From assembly GCA_946540365.1 (NCBI GenBank), contig CAMNIH010000001.1, forward strand, positions 1-43,366: a DNA stretch of 43,366 nt, written 5' to 3'. The stretch's first letter is position 1, and each line of letters starts with the position of its first letter. The notes under the pieces were generated by a model. The model searched no databases. It was not told where the DNA came from and was given only the letters and a program-made list of their open reading frames with translations. Source of the DNA: an uncultured Bacteroidales bacterium. Lineage in GTDB: Bacteria; Bacteroidota; Bacteroidia; Bacteroidales; P3. Of this stretch, positions 28,779-36,905 are shown in pieces. Position numbers and translations under genes: made by a program.

Positions 28779-30116
28779 ATGAAAGAGAAGATATATATAG
28801 AAACGTATGGTTGTCAGATGAATTTCGCTGACAGCGAGGTGGTGGGTGCTATCCTGCAAGAGGCTGGCTACGCGCTCACTGACGCTATCGACGAGGCCGA
28901 TTTCGTGCTGATCAATACCTGCGCCATCCGCGACAACGCCGAGCAGCGGGTGCGCCACCGTGTGCGCGAGTTGCGCGCCCAGCAGGGGCGTCGCCACCGC
29001 CTCCGCATCGGGGTGCTGGGCTGCATGGCCGAACGCCTCCAGAGCCGCCTGATGGTCGAGGAGGACAACGTGTCGTTTGTCTGTGGCCCCGACGCCTACC
29101 GCCGTCTGCCCGAAGTGCTGCAGCAGGTTCGCAACGGCCAGCAGGCCTCGGCCGTCGAGCTGAGCACCACCGAGACCTATGCCGACATCGAGCCCGTCCG
29201 TCTGGCGTCGAACGGCATCTCGGCTTATATCAGCATCATGCGTGGTTGCCAGAACTACTGCTCCTACTGTGTGGTGCCCTACACGCGCGGCCGCGAGCGC
29301 AGCCGCGACCCGCAGACGATTGTCGACGAGGCGCGCCGCCTGTTCGAGGCCGGCTATCGCGAGGTGACGCTGCTGGGACAGAATGTGAACAGCTATTCGT
29401 TTGCCGGAAGCCCGGAGGCGCCCGAGGCGCCGGCCGTGGGCTTCCCCGAACTGATGGCCCGCGTGGCCGAGATTGACCCGCAGCTGCGGGTGCGCTTCGC
29501 TACGTCGCACCCCAAGGATCTGAGCGACAGGCTGCTGGAGGTGATGGCGGCGCACGACAATATCTGCCGCTGCATCCACCTGCCGGTCCAGAGCGGCAGC
29601 AACAGGATGCTGAAGCTGATGAACCGCAAATACACCGTGGAATGGTATCTGGACCGCGTGGACGCCATCCGCCGCTACCTGCCCGACTGCTCGATCACGA
29701 CCGACGTGATCGCCGGCTTCAGTGGCGAGACGCTGGAGGACCACGAGGCCACGCTCGACCTCTTCCGCCGCGTGCGCTACGACTACGCCTACATGTTCAA
29801 ATACTCGGAGCGCGAGGGGACCTATGCTTCGCGCCATCTGCCGGACGACATCGCCGACGACGAGAAGACGCGCCGCCTGAACGAGATTATCGCCCTGCAG
29901 GGCCAGATCGCGCTGGAAAACAACCGGGCCGAGGTGGGTCGCGTGTACGAGGTGCTGGTCGAGGGCGAGAGCCATCGGTCGAAGGAGCGCCTCTTCGGGC
30001 GCAACAGCCAGAACAAGGTGCTGGTGTTCGACCGCAAGGACGCCCGCCAGGGCACCTACCGCCAGGTGCGTGTCGTCGACTGTACGGCGGCCACCCTGTT
30101 GGGCGAGTTGGTGTGA
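28779..30116 (+). CDS. miaB: tRNA-2-methylthio-N6-isopentenyladenosine(37) synthase
   Basis: Radical-SAM methylthiotransferase of 445 residues that adds the methylthio group to i6A37 in tRNAs reading UNN codons. The start at 28779 gives MKEKIYIETYGCQMNF. The N-terminal UPF0004 domain binds the auxiliary cluster through Cys12, Cys48 (LINTCAIR) and Cys82 (GVLGCMAERL). The radical-SAM cluster motif CxxxCxxC is Cys157-Cys161-Cys164 in RGCQNYCSYC, followed by VVPYTRGRERSR. Conserved LLGQNVNSY, TSHPKDLSD, HLPVQSGSNRMLKLMNRKYT and TDVIAGFSGET blocks distinguish MiaB from RimO. A TRAM domain closes the protein. Length and motifs are complete. Confidence 0.96.
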   Translation: MKEKIYIETYGCQMNFADSEVVGAILQEAGYALTDAIDEADFVLINTCAIRDNAEQRVRHRVRELRAQQGRRHRLRIGVLGCMAERLQSRLMVEEDNVSFVCGPDAYRRLPEVLQQVRNGQQASAVELSTTETYADIEPVRLASNGISAYISIMRGCQNYCSYCVVPYTRGRERSRDPQTIVDEARRLFEAGYREVTLLGQNVNSYSFAGSPEAPEAPAVGFPELMARVAEIDPQLRVRFATSHPKDLSDRLLEVMAAHDNICRCIHLPVQSGSNRMLKLMNRKYTVEWYLDRVDAIRRYLPDCSITTDVIAGFSGETLEDHEATLDLFRRVRYDYAYMFKYSEREGTYASRHLPDDIADDEKTRRLNEIIALQGQIALENNRAEVGRVYEVLVEGESHRSKERLFGRNSQNKVLVFDRKDARQGTYRQVRVVDCTAATLLGELV

Positions 30117-30185
30117 TGAGAGAGAAGTGGATGAGTACGAATGCTTTTAAGAAACAAATTGGACTAAAGAATAGAATTCCGGATT

Positions 30186-31073
30186 ATGAATAAAGAACCG
30201 TTCTTCAAAAGGTTTCCCTGGGTGTTGCATGTGCTGCTGATGGTGGGTGTGTCGCTGGTGCTGCTGGCATTGGTGTTCCTGTTTATCCGCATCTATGCGC
30301 GTCAGGGCGAGGAGTATGAGCTGCCCGACATGGTGGGTAGCAATGTGGCCGAGCTGATGGCCAATAATCCCATCGGGCTGGACGTGGTGGTGATGGATTC
30401 CATCTTCCGTCCCGGCCAGGAGGGTGGCATCATCCTGACCCAGGACCCCAAGGGCGGTACGCGGGTGAAGAAGGGACGCAAACTGTATATCACCATGACG
30501 TCCTACACGCCCGAGGATGCCGTCCTGCCCGAACTGGTGGGCCTCACGGTGCGCCAGGCGGTGAGCGAGTTGCAGGCTGCGGGCCTGCAGGCCGGCAAGC
30601 TGAAGTTTGTCGAAGACCCCTACATGAACAATATCATCGAACAGACCTGCAAGGGCAAGACCGTCTATGCGGGCCAGCAGATCGAGCGCGGTTCGGAGGT
30701 GGATCTGGTGGTGGGCCTGGGCGACGGCAGCGGGCGCAGTGTGGTGCCCTTCGTCATCGGTCGCACTCCCGACCGTGCGCGCCGCGACATATTGGCGGCG
30801 TCGCTCAATGTGGGCCGCGAGCATTTCGGCGGTGTCAAGAATCGTACGACGGCGGTTGTCGTGCGTCAGGACCCCGACTACACCGGTGTGTCGAGATACA
30901 CCTACGGCACCTCGGTCGATCTGTGGTATAGCGATGCCGACGCCGTCGATGTGGACAAGTTGGTTCGCGAGTTCAAGGTCGATTCGTCCAAAATCGAGAC
31001 GGAGATGGAGGTCTTCGACGATGGCCGTCCCACGCCGGAAGAGATTGAAAGCAAAGAAGATTGGGCATGGTAA
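30186..31073 (+). CDS. Membrane-anchored PASTA-domain protein
   Basis: A 295-residue protein with a short cytoplasmic N-terminus, one membrane helix (about residues 12-37) and three periplasmic PASTA repeats. These begin near YELPDMVGSNVAELM (about 43), AVLPELVGLTVRQAVSEL (about 116) and SVVPFVIGRTPDRARRDIL (about 184). PASTA domains bind muropeptides or peptidoglycan stems. In Firmicutes and Actinobacteria they sit on Ser/Thr kinases or penicillin-binding proteins; here there is no kinase domain, so it is a stand-alone sensor or adaptor of unknown role. The C-terminal 40 residues are acidic. It overlaps the next gene by 7 nt and lies 69 nt after miaB. Confidence 0.9.
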   Translation: MNKEPFFKRFPWVLHVLLMVGVSLVLLALVFLFIRIYARQGEEYELPDMVGSNVAELMANNPIGLDVVVMDSIFRPGQEGGIILTQDPKGGTRVKKGRKLYITMTSYTPEDAVLPELVGLTVRQAVSELQAAGLQAGKLKFVEDPYMNNIIEQTCKGKTVYAGQQIERGSEVDLVVGLGDGSGRSVVPFVIGRTPDRARRDILAASLNVGREHFGGVKNRTTAVVVRQDPDYTGVSRYTYGTSVDLWYSDADAVDVDKLVREFKVDSSKIETEMEVFDDGRPTPEEIESKEDWAW

Positions 31074-32920
31074 GACGCGGATGGATAGCACTGTGGATCA
31101 TCTGGCTGCTGCCGTCGATGGCGGCGGCGCAGGAGGTGCTGCTACCGCTGCAACGGACTGAGACAAGCGCCCATCGGCTGAGCCGCAAGTCGTCGGCGGG
31201 CGAGGTGAGGCTTCCGCTGTTCGACGACTTCGCTGCGGGGACGATGAGCGCCGCCGTGTGGCAGCCCGAGGGAGGTGCCACGGTGGCCGTCGATGTGAGT
31301 CCGCTGGCCCCCACGGTAGGCGTTGCGACCCTCGACGCGATGGACGGCGATGGGCGGCTGTACGAAAGCGCCTCGACCGAACGTTTTGTGGCCGACACGT
31401 TGACCTCGTTGCCCATACGGATTGATGGCATGACGCCGGCCGACTCGGTGGTGCTCAGCTTCTATTATCTGCCGGGCGGTGGCTACGGCAACATGTGGGA
31501 ACGGATGGGCGACACACCCGACGAGGGCGACAGCCTGCTCGTCGACTTCTTCCGGCCGGCCGACAGCAGCTGGGTGACCGTCTGGGCTACGTGCGGCGTC
31601 AGTGTGGACACGCTGATGGCCCGTACGGGCGAAGCGTGGCAGTATGTGGCGTTGCCGCTGACCGAGGCCGACTGGTTCGACAGCACGTTCCGCTTCCGTT
31701 TTCGCAACTACGCCAGCCTGCCGCAGTCGTCGACCGCCGGACGCGCGGGGAACTGCGACTTCTGGCATCTGGATTATGTCGTGATGGATCGCGGTCGCGA
31801 CGTGGCAGCCCTTCCCCGATGGCGCGATGTGGCCTTCGCCGCCCCGGCCCCTTCGATGCTGCGGCACTACCGTAATATGCCGTTCAACCACTACAACGCT
31901 TCGGCCACAGCGTCGGCGCTGGAGATGTGGATCGCCAACCTGTACAGCTCGGATCTCGCATCGCACTACGAGTTTGCGGTATTCGACACGATGGGCAACG
32001 AGCTCTTCCGCTACGACGGAGGATTCGAGAACGCTCCGGCGCACGCTTACCAAAGCAGCCAGATGCATGCCCGCCCGACGGTGGGATATGCATTCCCCGC
32101 GATGACGGAGCCGACCGACTATGTTGTCGTACACACGGTGCGCGAGGGCACGGGCGGCGACGGGCATGGACAGAACGACACGGTGCGCTACCGCCAGTCG
32201 TTCGGCCGCTACTACGCCTACGACGACGGCACGCCGGAGAACGGCTTCGGGCTGTCCTCGACGTCGGCGCAGCTGTACCTGGCTTACCGTTTCGATGTGG
32301 CGCGGCGCGACACGCTGACGGCCGTGGATTGCTATTTCAACCATACGTTCGACGATCAGAACGCGTCGGTCGCCTTCTACCTGACGGTGTGGAGCATGGA
32401 TGCCGAGGGGCGCCCGGCCGAGGTGCTCTATCGCGATGCCGTCCGTCGCTTTCCGGCCTTCGGCGGCTTCGCACACTACGTGCTCGAGGCGCCGGTGGTG
32501 GTGGAGGGCAGCGTGTTTGTGGGCTTGGAACAGTCGGGCAGCAACTACTTGAACCTGGGCTATGACCGCAGTATGAATACCGCCGATCGGATATATTATC
32601 TCACAGGGACGGAATGGCAGCAGAGCATCCTCAGCGGCTCGCTGATGATACGGCCCTGCTTCGGCGCTGCCGCCGCGGTCGGAATCGACGCGCGGGAGAC
32701 GCAGGAGGTGAAGGTGTATCCCAACCCCGCCGACGAGCGGGTGACGGTGGCCGGATTCGGCCCGTCGCTGCTGACGATCTACGACCTCATGGGCCGCGAA
32801 GTGGTCGCTGCCCGGGGCGAAAGCATCGACACGCAGGGGCTGCCGGACGGATTCTATCTGCTCAAGGTCTCGGCACACGACGCCGTGAAGGTGGTCAAGT
32901 TGCTTATCAAACATCAATGA
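31067..32920 (+). CDS. Secreted protein with T9SS type A sorting domain
   Basis: A 617-residue exported protein of unknown function. The ATG at 31067, inside the end of the PASTA gene, gives MVRRGWIALWIIWLLPSMAAAQ as signal peptide. The N-terminal half has a jelly-roll look (LPLFDDFAAGTMSAAVW, VVLSFYYLPGGGYG, FRFRFRNYASL, DFWHLDYVVMDRG). The middle is beta-rich with many Asp, Tyr and Thr. The last 70 residues are a type A sorting domain (VKVYPNPADERVTVAG.., LLTIYDLMGREVV, LPDGFYLLKV, VVKLLIKHQ), so it should leave the cell through the T9SS and be processed at the surface. The 7-nt overlap with the PASTA gene and the 3-nt gap to the rluD-like gene show a tight operon. Confidence 0.88.
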   Translation: MVRRGWIALWIIWLLPSMAAAQEVLLPLQRTETSAHRLSRKSSAGEVRLPLFDDFAAGTMSAAVWQPEGGATVAVDVSPLAPTVGVATLDAMDGDGRLYESASTERFVADTLTSLPIRIDGMTPADSVVLSFYYLPGGGYGNMWERMGDTPDEGDSLLVDFFRPADSSWVTVWATCGVSVDTLMARTGEAWQYVALPLTEADWFDSTFRFRFRNYASLPQSSTAGRAGNCDFWHLDYVVMDRGRDVAALPRWRDVAFAAPAPSMLRHYRNMPFNHYNASATASALEMWIANLYSSDLASHYEFAVFDTMGNELFRYDGGFENAPAHAYQSSQMHARPTVGYAFPAMTEPTDYVVVHTVREGTGGDGHGQNDTVRYRQSFGRYYAYDDGTPENGFGLSSTSAQLYLAYRFDVARRDTLTAVDCYFNHTFDDQNASVAFYLTVWSMDAEGRPAEVLYRDAVRRFPAFGGFAHYVLEAPVVVEGSVFVGLEQSGSNYLNLGYDRSMNTADRIYYLTGTEWQQSILSGSLMIRPCFGAAAAVGIDARETQEVKVYPNPADERVTVAGFGPSLLTIYDLMGREVVAARGESIDTQGLPDGFYLLKVSAHDAVKVVKLLIKHQ

Positions 32921-32923
32921 AGT

Positions 32924-33928
32924 ATGGACGAAGAAAGCGTAGATATCGAACAACAGGAGCTCTATGAGCACCATCGCTTTACGGTGGATCGCGGACAGGC
33001 TACGATGCGGCTGGACATATACTTGCAGATGCGTCTGGAGGGGGTGTCGCGCAGCAAGGTGCAGGCTGCGGCCAAGGCGGGCTGTGTGAGGGTGAATGAT
33101 GCGGTGGCCAAGTCGAGCTACAAGGTCAAGCCGCAGGATGTCATCACGGTGCTGTTGCCCGAACCGCCTCACGAGTTTGAACTGGTGCCCGAGAAGATCG
33201 ATTTCCCGGTGGTGTATGAAGACGAGGACGTGCTGGTGGTCGACAAGCCGGCCGGCCTGGTGGTGCATCCGGGCGTGGGCAACTGGACGGGTACGCTGGT
33301 GAATGGGTTGCTCTTCTACCTTCAGCCTCCGGCATCGCCCTATCTGGTACATCGCATCGACAAGGATACCAGCGGGTTGCTACTGGTGGCCAAGAACGAG
33401 GAATCGCAGGTGGTGCTGGCCAAACAGTTCTTCGACCATACGATAGAGCGCAAGTACAATGCGCTGGTGTGGGGCGATTTCAGTGAGGACGAGGGGACGA
33501 TAGTGGGCAATCTGGCCCGTTCGCCGCGCGACCGCCGCACGATGGAGGTCTGCGACGACGAGCATGGCAAGCATGCTGTGACCCACTGGCGTGTCCTGGA
33601 GCGTTTCGGCTATGTGACCCTGGTGGAATGCGTGCTGGAGACGGGTCGGACGCATCAGATACGCGCCCACATGCGGCATATCGGCCATCCGCTGTTCAGC
33701 GATGCCTCCTACGGCGGCGACGCCATACTGAAAGGGACGACTTTCAGCCGGTACAAACAGTTTGTGCAGAATTGTTTCGAGGTGCTTCCCCGGCAGGCGC
33801 TACATGCCAGGGTGCTGGGATTCGAGCATCCGCGCACAGGCCGTCATCTGCACTTCGAGAGTGCGTTGCCGGAGGACTTCAGCGCTTGCCTGGAGCGGTG
33901 GCGCCTCTACAGCAATCAGTCGAGATAG
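32924..33928 (+). CDS. rluD: 23S rRNA pseudouridine synthase, RluA/RluD family
   Basis: A 334-residue pseudouridine synthase. An N-terminal S4 RNA-binding domain spans about residues 25-85 (MRLDIYLQMRLEGVSRSKVQAAAKAG.., VKPQDVITV). The catalytic domain carries the HRIDKDTSGLLLVAK motif with nucleophile Asp146, ERKYNALVWG, and RTHQIRAHMRHIGHPLFSDASYGG. In the family RluD modifies helix 69 of 23S rRNA (1911, 1915, 1917). The S4 domain and overall length favour RluD over RluA/RluC, but the exact target is inferred. It starts 3 nt after the upstream cargo gene and its end overlaps the convergent wecB by 13 nt. Confidence 0.92.
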   Translation: MDEESVDIEQQELYEHHRFTVDRGQATMRLDIYLQMRLEGVSRSKVQAAAKAGCVRVNDAVAKSSYKVKPQDVITVLLPEPPHEFELVPEKIDFPVVYEDEDVLVVDKPAGLVVHPGVGNWTGTLVNGLLFYLQPPASPYLVHRIDKDTSGLLLVAKNEESQVVLAKQFFDHTIERKYNALVWGDFSEDEGTIVGNLARSPRDRRTMEVCDDEHGKHAVTHWRVLERFGYVTLVECVLETGRTHQIRAHMRHIGHPLFSDASYGGDAILKGTTFSRYKQFVQNCFEVLPRQALHARVLGFEHPRTGRHLHFESALPEDFSACLERWRLYSNQSR

Positions 33929-35037
33929 TTGACGATCTGGCCGATGATCTTCTCGGCCGCATGCCCGTCGCCGAACAGGGGAGGGAAGTGGACGGTGGTG
34001 CTGTCCAGTTTGCGGTAAGCGTCGACAATACGTTGACGGTCGGCGTCGGTCAGCAGTCCGGCTCCATGATTCAGTATTTCGGTCCATTCGGTCTCAGGCC
34101 GCATGATGATGCAGGGGCGTTCGAAGAAGAACGCCTCTTTCTGCACCCCACCGCTGTCGGTCATCACCACGCGGGCGTGGCGCTCCAGTTCGAGCATCTC
34201 TAAATAGGAAACGGGGGGGATGATCCGCAGACGGTCGAGGTGGGGGAGGGGCTCATGGTCGAGCAGGCGCTTGGTGCGGGGATGTAGCGGGAGAACGACC
34301 GGTACGTCGAACTGCGATGTGATGTCAATCAATGCATTGAAGATGTCCGACAGCCGTCGGGGATCGTCGGTGTTGTAGTTGCGGTGTATGGTGGCCAGCA
34401 CGTAGGCATCCTTTTTGACACCGATTTGGGCGAGGATGGAGCACTGACGCGAGGCCAGCTGCGCAAAATAGAGCGTGTTGTCGTACATGACGTCGCCGCT
34501 CATGACCACCTGCCGTTTCCGACCTTTGTCGAACAGGGTGGGGCTGTCGATGAAGCCCTCGCGACGCAGGTTTTCGACAGCGGTGTGGGTGGGGGCGAAG
34601 CAGATGTTGGACAGCTGGTCGCTGACGATGCGGTTCTGCTCCTCGGGCATGGTCATGTTGAAGGAGCGCAGGCCCGCTTCGATGTGAAAGACCGGAATCT
34701 GGAGTTTGCTGGCCGCCAGCGCCCCGGCCAAGGTGGAATTGGTGTCGCCGTAAATGATGACCCCGTCGGGTTTTGCCTGTAGCAGCTCCTCTTCGAGGGC
34801 GCTGAGCATACGTGCCGTCTGCTGCCCTTGCGGGCCGGATCCGATGCTGAGGTTGCGGTAGGGGGCTGTGATGTCGAGCTCGGTGAAGAATTGCCGGCTC
34901 ATGTTGTCGTCGTAGTGTTGTCCGGTATGGAGGATACAGTCCTCGATGTGGGAATGGTCGAGATTGCGTATGGCGCGGCTGATGGCGGCGGCCTTGATGA
35001 TTTGCGGGCGGGCACCCAGGATGGTGATGAGTCGCAT
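33916..35037 (-). CDS. wecB: UDP-N-acetylglucosamine 2-epimerase (non-hydrolysing)
   Basis: Interconverts UDP-GlcNAc and UDP-ManNAc, the precursor of ManNAc and ManNAcA units in surface polysaccharides. 373 residues with the start at 35037 (MRLITILGARPQIIKAAAIS). Family blocks are LHTGQHYDDNMSRQFF, IIYGDTNSTLAGALAA, HIEAGLRSFNMTMPEEQNR, HRNYNTDDP, LPLHPRT, TDSGGVQKEAFFFERPC, and a final GDGHAAEKI. It is the last gene of the T9SS operon, 4 nt after the second gldN-like gene. Other polysaccharide genes are absent from the window. A role in making the lipopolysaccharide that anchors T9SS cargo is inference from position. Confidence 0.93.
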   Translation of the reverse strand: MRLITILGARPQIIKAAAISRAIRNLDHSHIEDCILHTGQHYDDNMSRQFFTELDITAPYRNLSIGSGPQGQQTARMLSALEEELLQAKPDGVIIYGDTNSTLAGALAASKLQIPVFHIEAGLRSFNMTMPEEQNRIVSDQLSNICFAPTHTAVENLRREGFIDSPTLFDKGRKRQVVMSGDVMYDNTLYFAQLASRQCSILAQIGVKKDAYVLATIHRNYNTDDPRRLSDIFNALIDITSQFDVPVVLPLHPRTKRLLDHEPLPHLDRLRIIPPVSYLEMLELERHARVVMTDSGGVQKEAFFFERPCIIMRPETEWTEILNHGAGLLTDADRQRIVDAYRKLDSTTVHFPPLFGDGHAAEKIIGQIVNYLD

Positions 35038-35041
35038 GGAT

Positions 35042-35920
35042 TTAATAGTCCCAGAGGTCGTTTTCGATATCAAATAGTTTTTCCTCGATCAGGTCGGCTT
35101 CGTCGAGAGCATCCTCGCCGGTAAGGTAGTGGCTGATGGAGCGTGAGTAGATGTTGCTCTCGCGTGTGATGTAGGCCGTGTAGCGTTGATGGATGAAGAT
35201 CCAGTCCCATGAGGGCTGGCCCACGAGGTTGTTTTCGTTCAGATAGGATGAGTAGCGTGCCAGCAGGCTGCGCACGGAGGGGTTCTGCATGGGAACCCAG
35301 AAGAGGGGCAGGTTGCCGAGGTAGATCTCCTCCTCAGTGTTGGCGAATTTATGGTAGGACTGTTTCAGTGGTGCCAGTGCCATCCGACGCGAGTCCTGTC
35401 GGGTGTCCTGACGGCCGATGAACCAAGCCTCGCGGAGCGAATACTGCAGCACCTCGGCACCGTCGAACTCGTGCGGCCGGATGATGGTCTGGTACAACTC
35501 GTTGTCGTCGTCGTCATACCCGATTTCGAGCAGTATGGTGTCGGCCTTGGTGTAGTTGCGTACGAAGAGTTCGTTGTCGATCGGCACCTTCAGGTCGTCG
35601 TCCTCGTAGATGGTGATCTCGCCATCGGCTACGGCATCCCACAGGATATAGGCAAGGCTCTTCTTGCCCGATGGGTCGGGATTGTCGATAGGATAGTAGA
35701 AAAACTGGTTGTAGAGTTCGTTGAGGTCGATGGTCTTCCACAGCATGGTGCTCCAGAGGACGTCGCTTTCGCGCAGAAAAGGGAAGGGCATAGGACGGCG
35801 CTGGCGTTCCAGTACGCTGCTGTGGAAGTCGTTTGCCGAGGGCGCGTCGAGGTTCTGTGCCACTGACGGCACAGCCCACAGCAGTACGAGCATTACCGAG
35901 ATTATTGTCCTTTTACCCAT
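35042..35920 (-). CDS. gldO: Second GldN/PorN-family T9SS protein (GldO-like paralogue)
   Basis: A 292-residue periplasmic protein with signal peptide MGKRTIISVMLVLLWAVPSVAQ. It is clearly homologous to, but diverged from, the adjacent gldN. Shared blocks are PFLRESDV, DLNE..NQFFYYPI, a DDD-centred segment, Y.TRESN, YLTGEDA and the terminal E..LFDIENDLWDY. GldN forms the ring with GldK that links the inner-membrane motor to the outer-membrane translocon. Flavobacterium johnsoniae carries a gldN/gldO tandem with partial redundancy, so I use gldO by analogy; orthology is not shown. A strong terminator-like hairpin sits 12 nt before its start. wecB follows after 4 nt. Confidence 0.9.
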   Translation of the reverse strand: MGKRTIISVMLVLLWAVPSVAQNLDAPSANDFHSSVLERQRRPMPFPFLRESDVLWSTMLWKTIDLNELYNQFFYYPIDNPDPSGKKSLAYILWDAVADGEITIYEDDDLKVPIDNELFVRNYTKADTILLEIGYDDDDNELYQTIIRPHEFDGAEVLQYSLREAWFIGRQDTRQDSRRMALAPLKQSYHKFANTEEEIYLGNLPLFWVPMQNPSVRSLLARYSSYLNENNLVGQPSWDWIFIHQRYTAYITRESNIYSRSISHYLTGEDALDEADLIEEKLFDIENDLWDY

Positions 35921-35926
35921 GATGCT

Positions 35927-35973
35927 AAAAAAGGAGTTAGATGTTTAGGAGCGGTCTCCTAACTTCTAACTCC
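35927..35973 (-). terminator. Intrinsic terminator between gldN and the gldO-like gene
   Basis: On the minus strand a hairpin with a 9-bp outer stem (35965-35973 with 35933-35941), a small internal loop, a 7-bp inner stem (35956-35962 with 35945-35951) and a four-base loop runs directly into six T residues (35932-35927). This is textbook intrinsic-terminator form. It lies inside the operon and only 7 nt before the next start codon, leaving no room for a promoter downstream of it. Confidence 0.85.
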
Positions 35974-35996
35974 CTTGCTTGTTCTGTTGGGATTGT

Positions 35997-36875
35997 TTAG
36001 TATTCCCACATATCGTTTTCGATGTCGAAAATCTTGTCTTCTATCGACTGCGACTCCAGGATGGCATCCTCGCCGGTGAGATAATCGGTAATCTCGCGGT
36101 TGTACTTGTTGCTCTCGCGAGTCACATAACTCTCGAAGTAACGCTGTATGAAGATGTCGTCGTAGGAACGTTCTGCCACATCGTTGTGCTCGTCATAGGC
36201 GTTGGCATTGACCAGCACCTGGCGCACCCGCATGTCGTTCATGGGCACCCAGAAGCTCCATTCGGCAATCTCCTCGCTTTCGCCCGAGCGGAGCAGCTCC
36301 TTCGAGAAGCGGAAGGCTAAGCCGGTGATGCGCACTTTCTGGCGCGAGTCCTGCTTGTCGATGTACCAGTACTCTTTGAGTTTTATCAAGCGTGCCGTGG
36401 CAGGGTCGAAGTCGACGGCAATGGTGTCGTTGAAGACCTCCTGGTCGCCGAATTCGTCCTCTTCGCCATAGCGCACCTTGAGCTGACGGCCCTGCAGGTT
36501 GGCCAGGGCTTTGCTCCATTCCTGAGGCACTTTCATGTCGTCGTCCTCATAGACGTCGAATTCGCCGTTGGCGGCGGCATTCATGATGAGGTTGACCAGG
36601 TTGATGCGTCCCTGCTCGTTCTTGCCTTGTTCGATGGGATAGTAGAAGAACTGGTTGAAGTTCTCGTTCAGGTCTATATGGCGGAACACAAGCATCTTCC
36701 ACACGACATCGCTTTCGCGCAGGAAAGGCTGAGGCATGGCACGTTTGCCAACCACAATCCCTTTCTGGTAGAAGTCGTTGGGGTTGCTTCCGTCTTCGGC
36801 ATCGATGATGCTTTGTGCATGGGTTGTCATAGCAAGTGCTACAACTGCCAGGATGCTTAACAAAACCTTTTTCAT
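35997..36875 (-). CDS. gldN: T9SS ring protein GldN/PorN
   Basis: A 292-residue periplasmic component of the GldK-GldN ring, needed for type IX secretion and, in gliding species, motility. Signal peptide MKKVLLSILAVVALAMTTHAQ. Family blocks include PFLRESDVVWKMLVFRHIDL, NQFFYYPIEQG, DVYEDDDMKVP, EYWYIDKQDSR, WSFWVPMNDMRVRQVL, YVTRESNKYNREITDYLTGED and the C-terminal DKIFDIENDMWEY. It lies 30 nt after gldM, the canonical position, so I treat this copy as the true gldN. No Shine-Dalgarno motif precedes it (AAGACAAT-ATG). A terminator hairpin begins 23 nt after its stop. Confidence 0.95.
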   Translation of the reverse strand: MKKVLLSILAVVALAMTTHAQSIIDAEDGSNPNDFYQKGIVVGKRAMPQPFLRESDVVWKMLVFRHIDLNENFNQFFYYPIEQGKNEQGRINLVNLIMNAAANGEFDVYEDDDMKVPQEWSKALANLQGRQLKVRYGEEDEFGDQEVFNDTIAVDFDPATARLIKLKEYWYIDKQDSRQKVRITGLAFRFSKELLRSGESEEIAEWSFWVPMNDMRVRQVLVNANAYDEHNDVAERSYDDIFIQRYFESYVTRESNKYNREITDYLTGEDAILESQSIEDKIFDIENDMWEY

Positions 36876-36905
36876 ATTGTCTTATTTTTAGTTTTCGATA
36901 GGAGG

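Noticed and set aside
30117..30193. A 25-codon frame (MREKWMSTNAFKK..) between miaB and the PASTA gene
   Set aside because: Very short, runs into the next gene, no start signal and no recognisable feature.
35927..35997. The hairpin as a sign that gldN and the gldO-like gene are separate transcription units with a promoter between them
   Set aside because: Only 76 nt separate the genes, the hairpin occupies most of it, and no TAnnTTTG box is present on the minus strand there.
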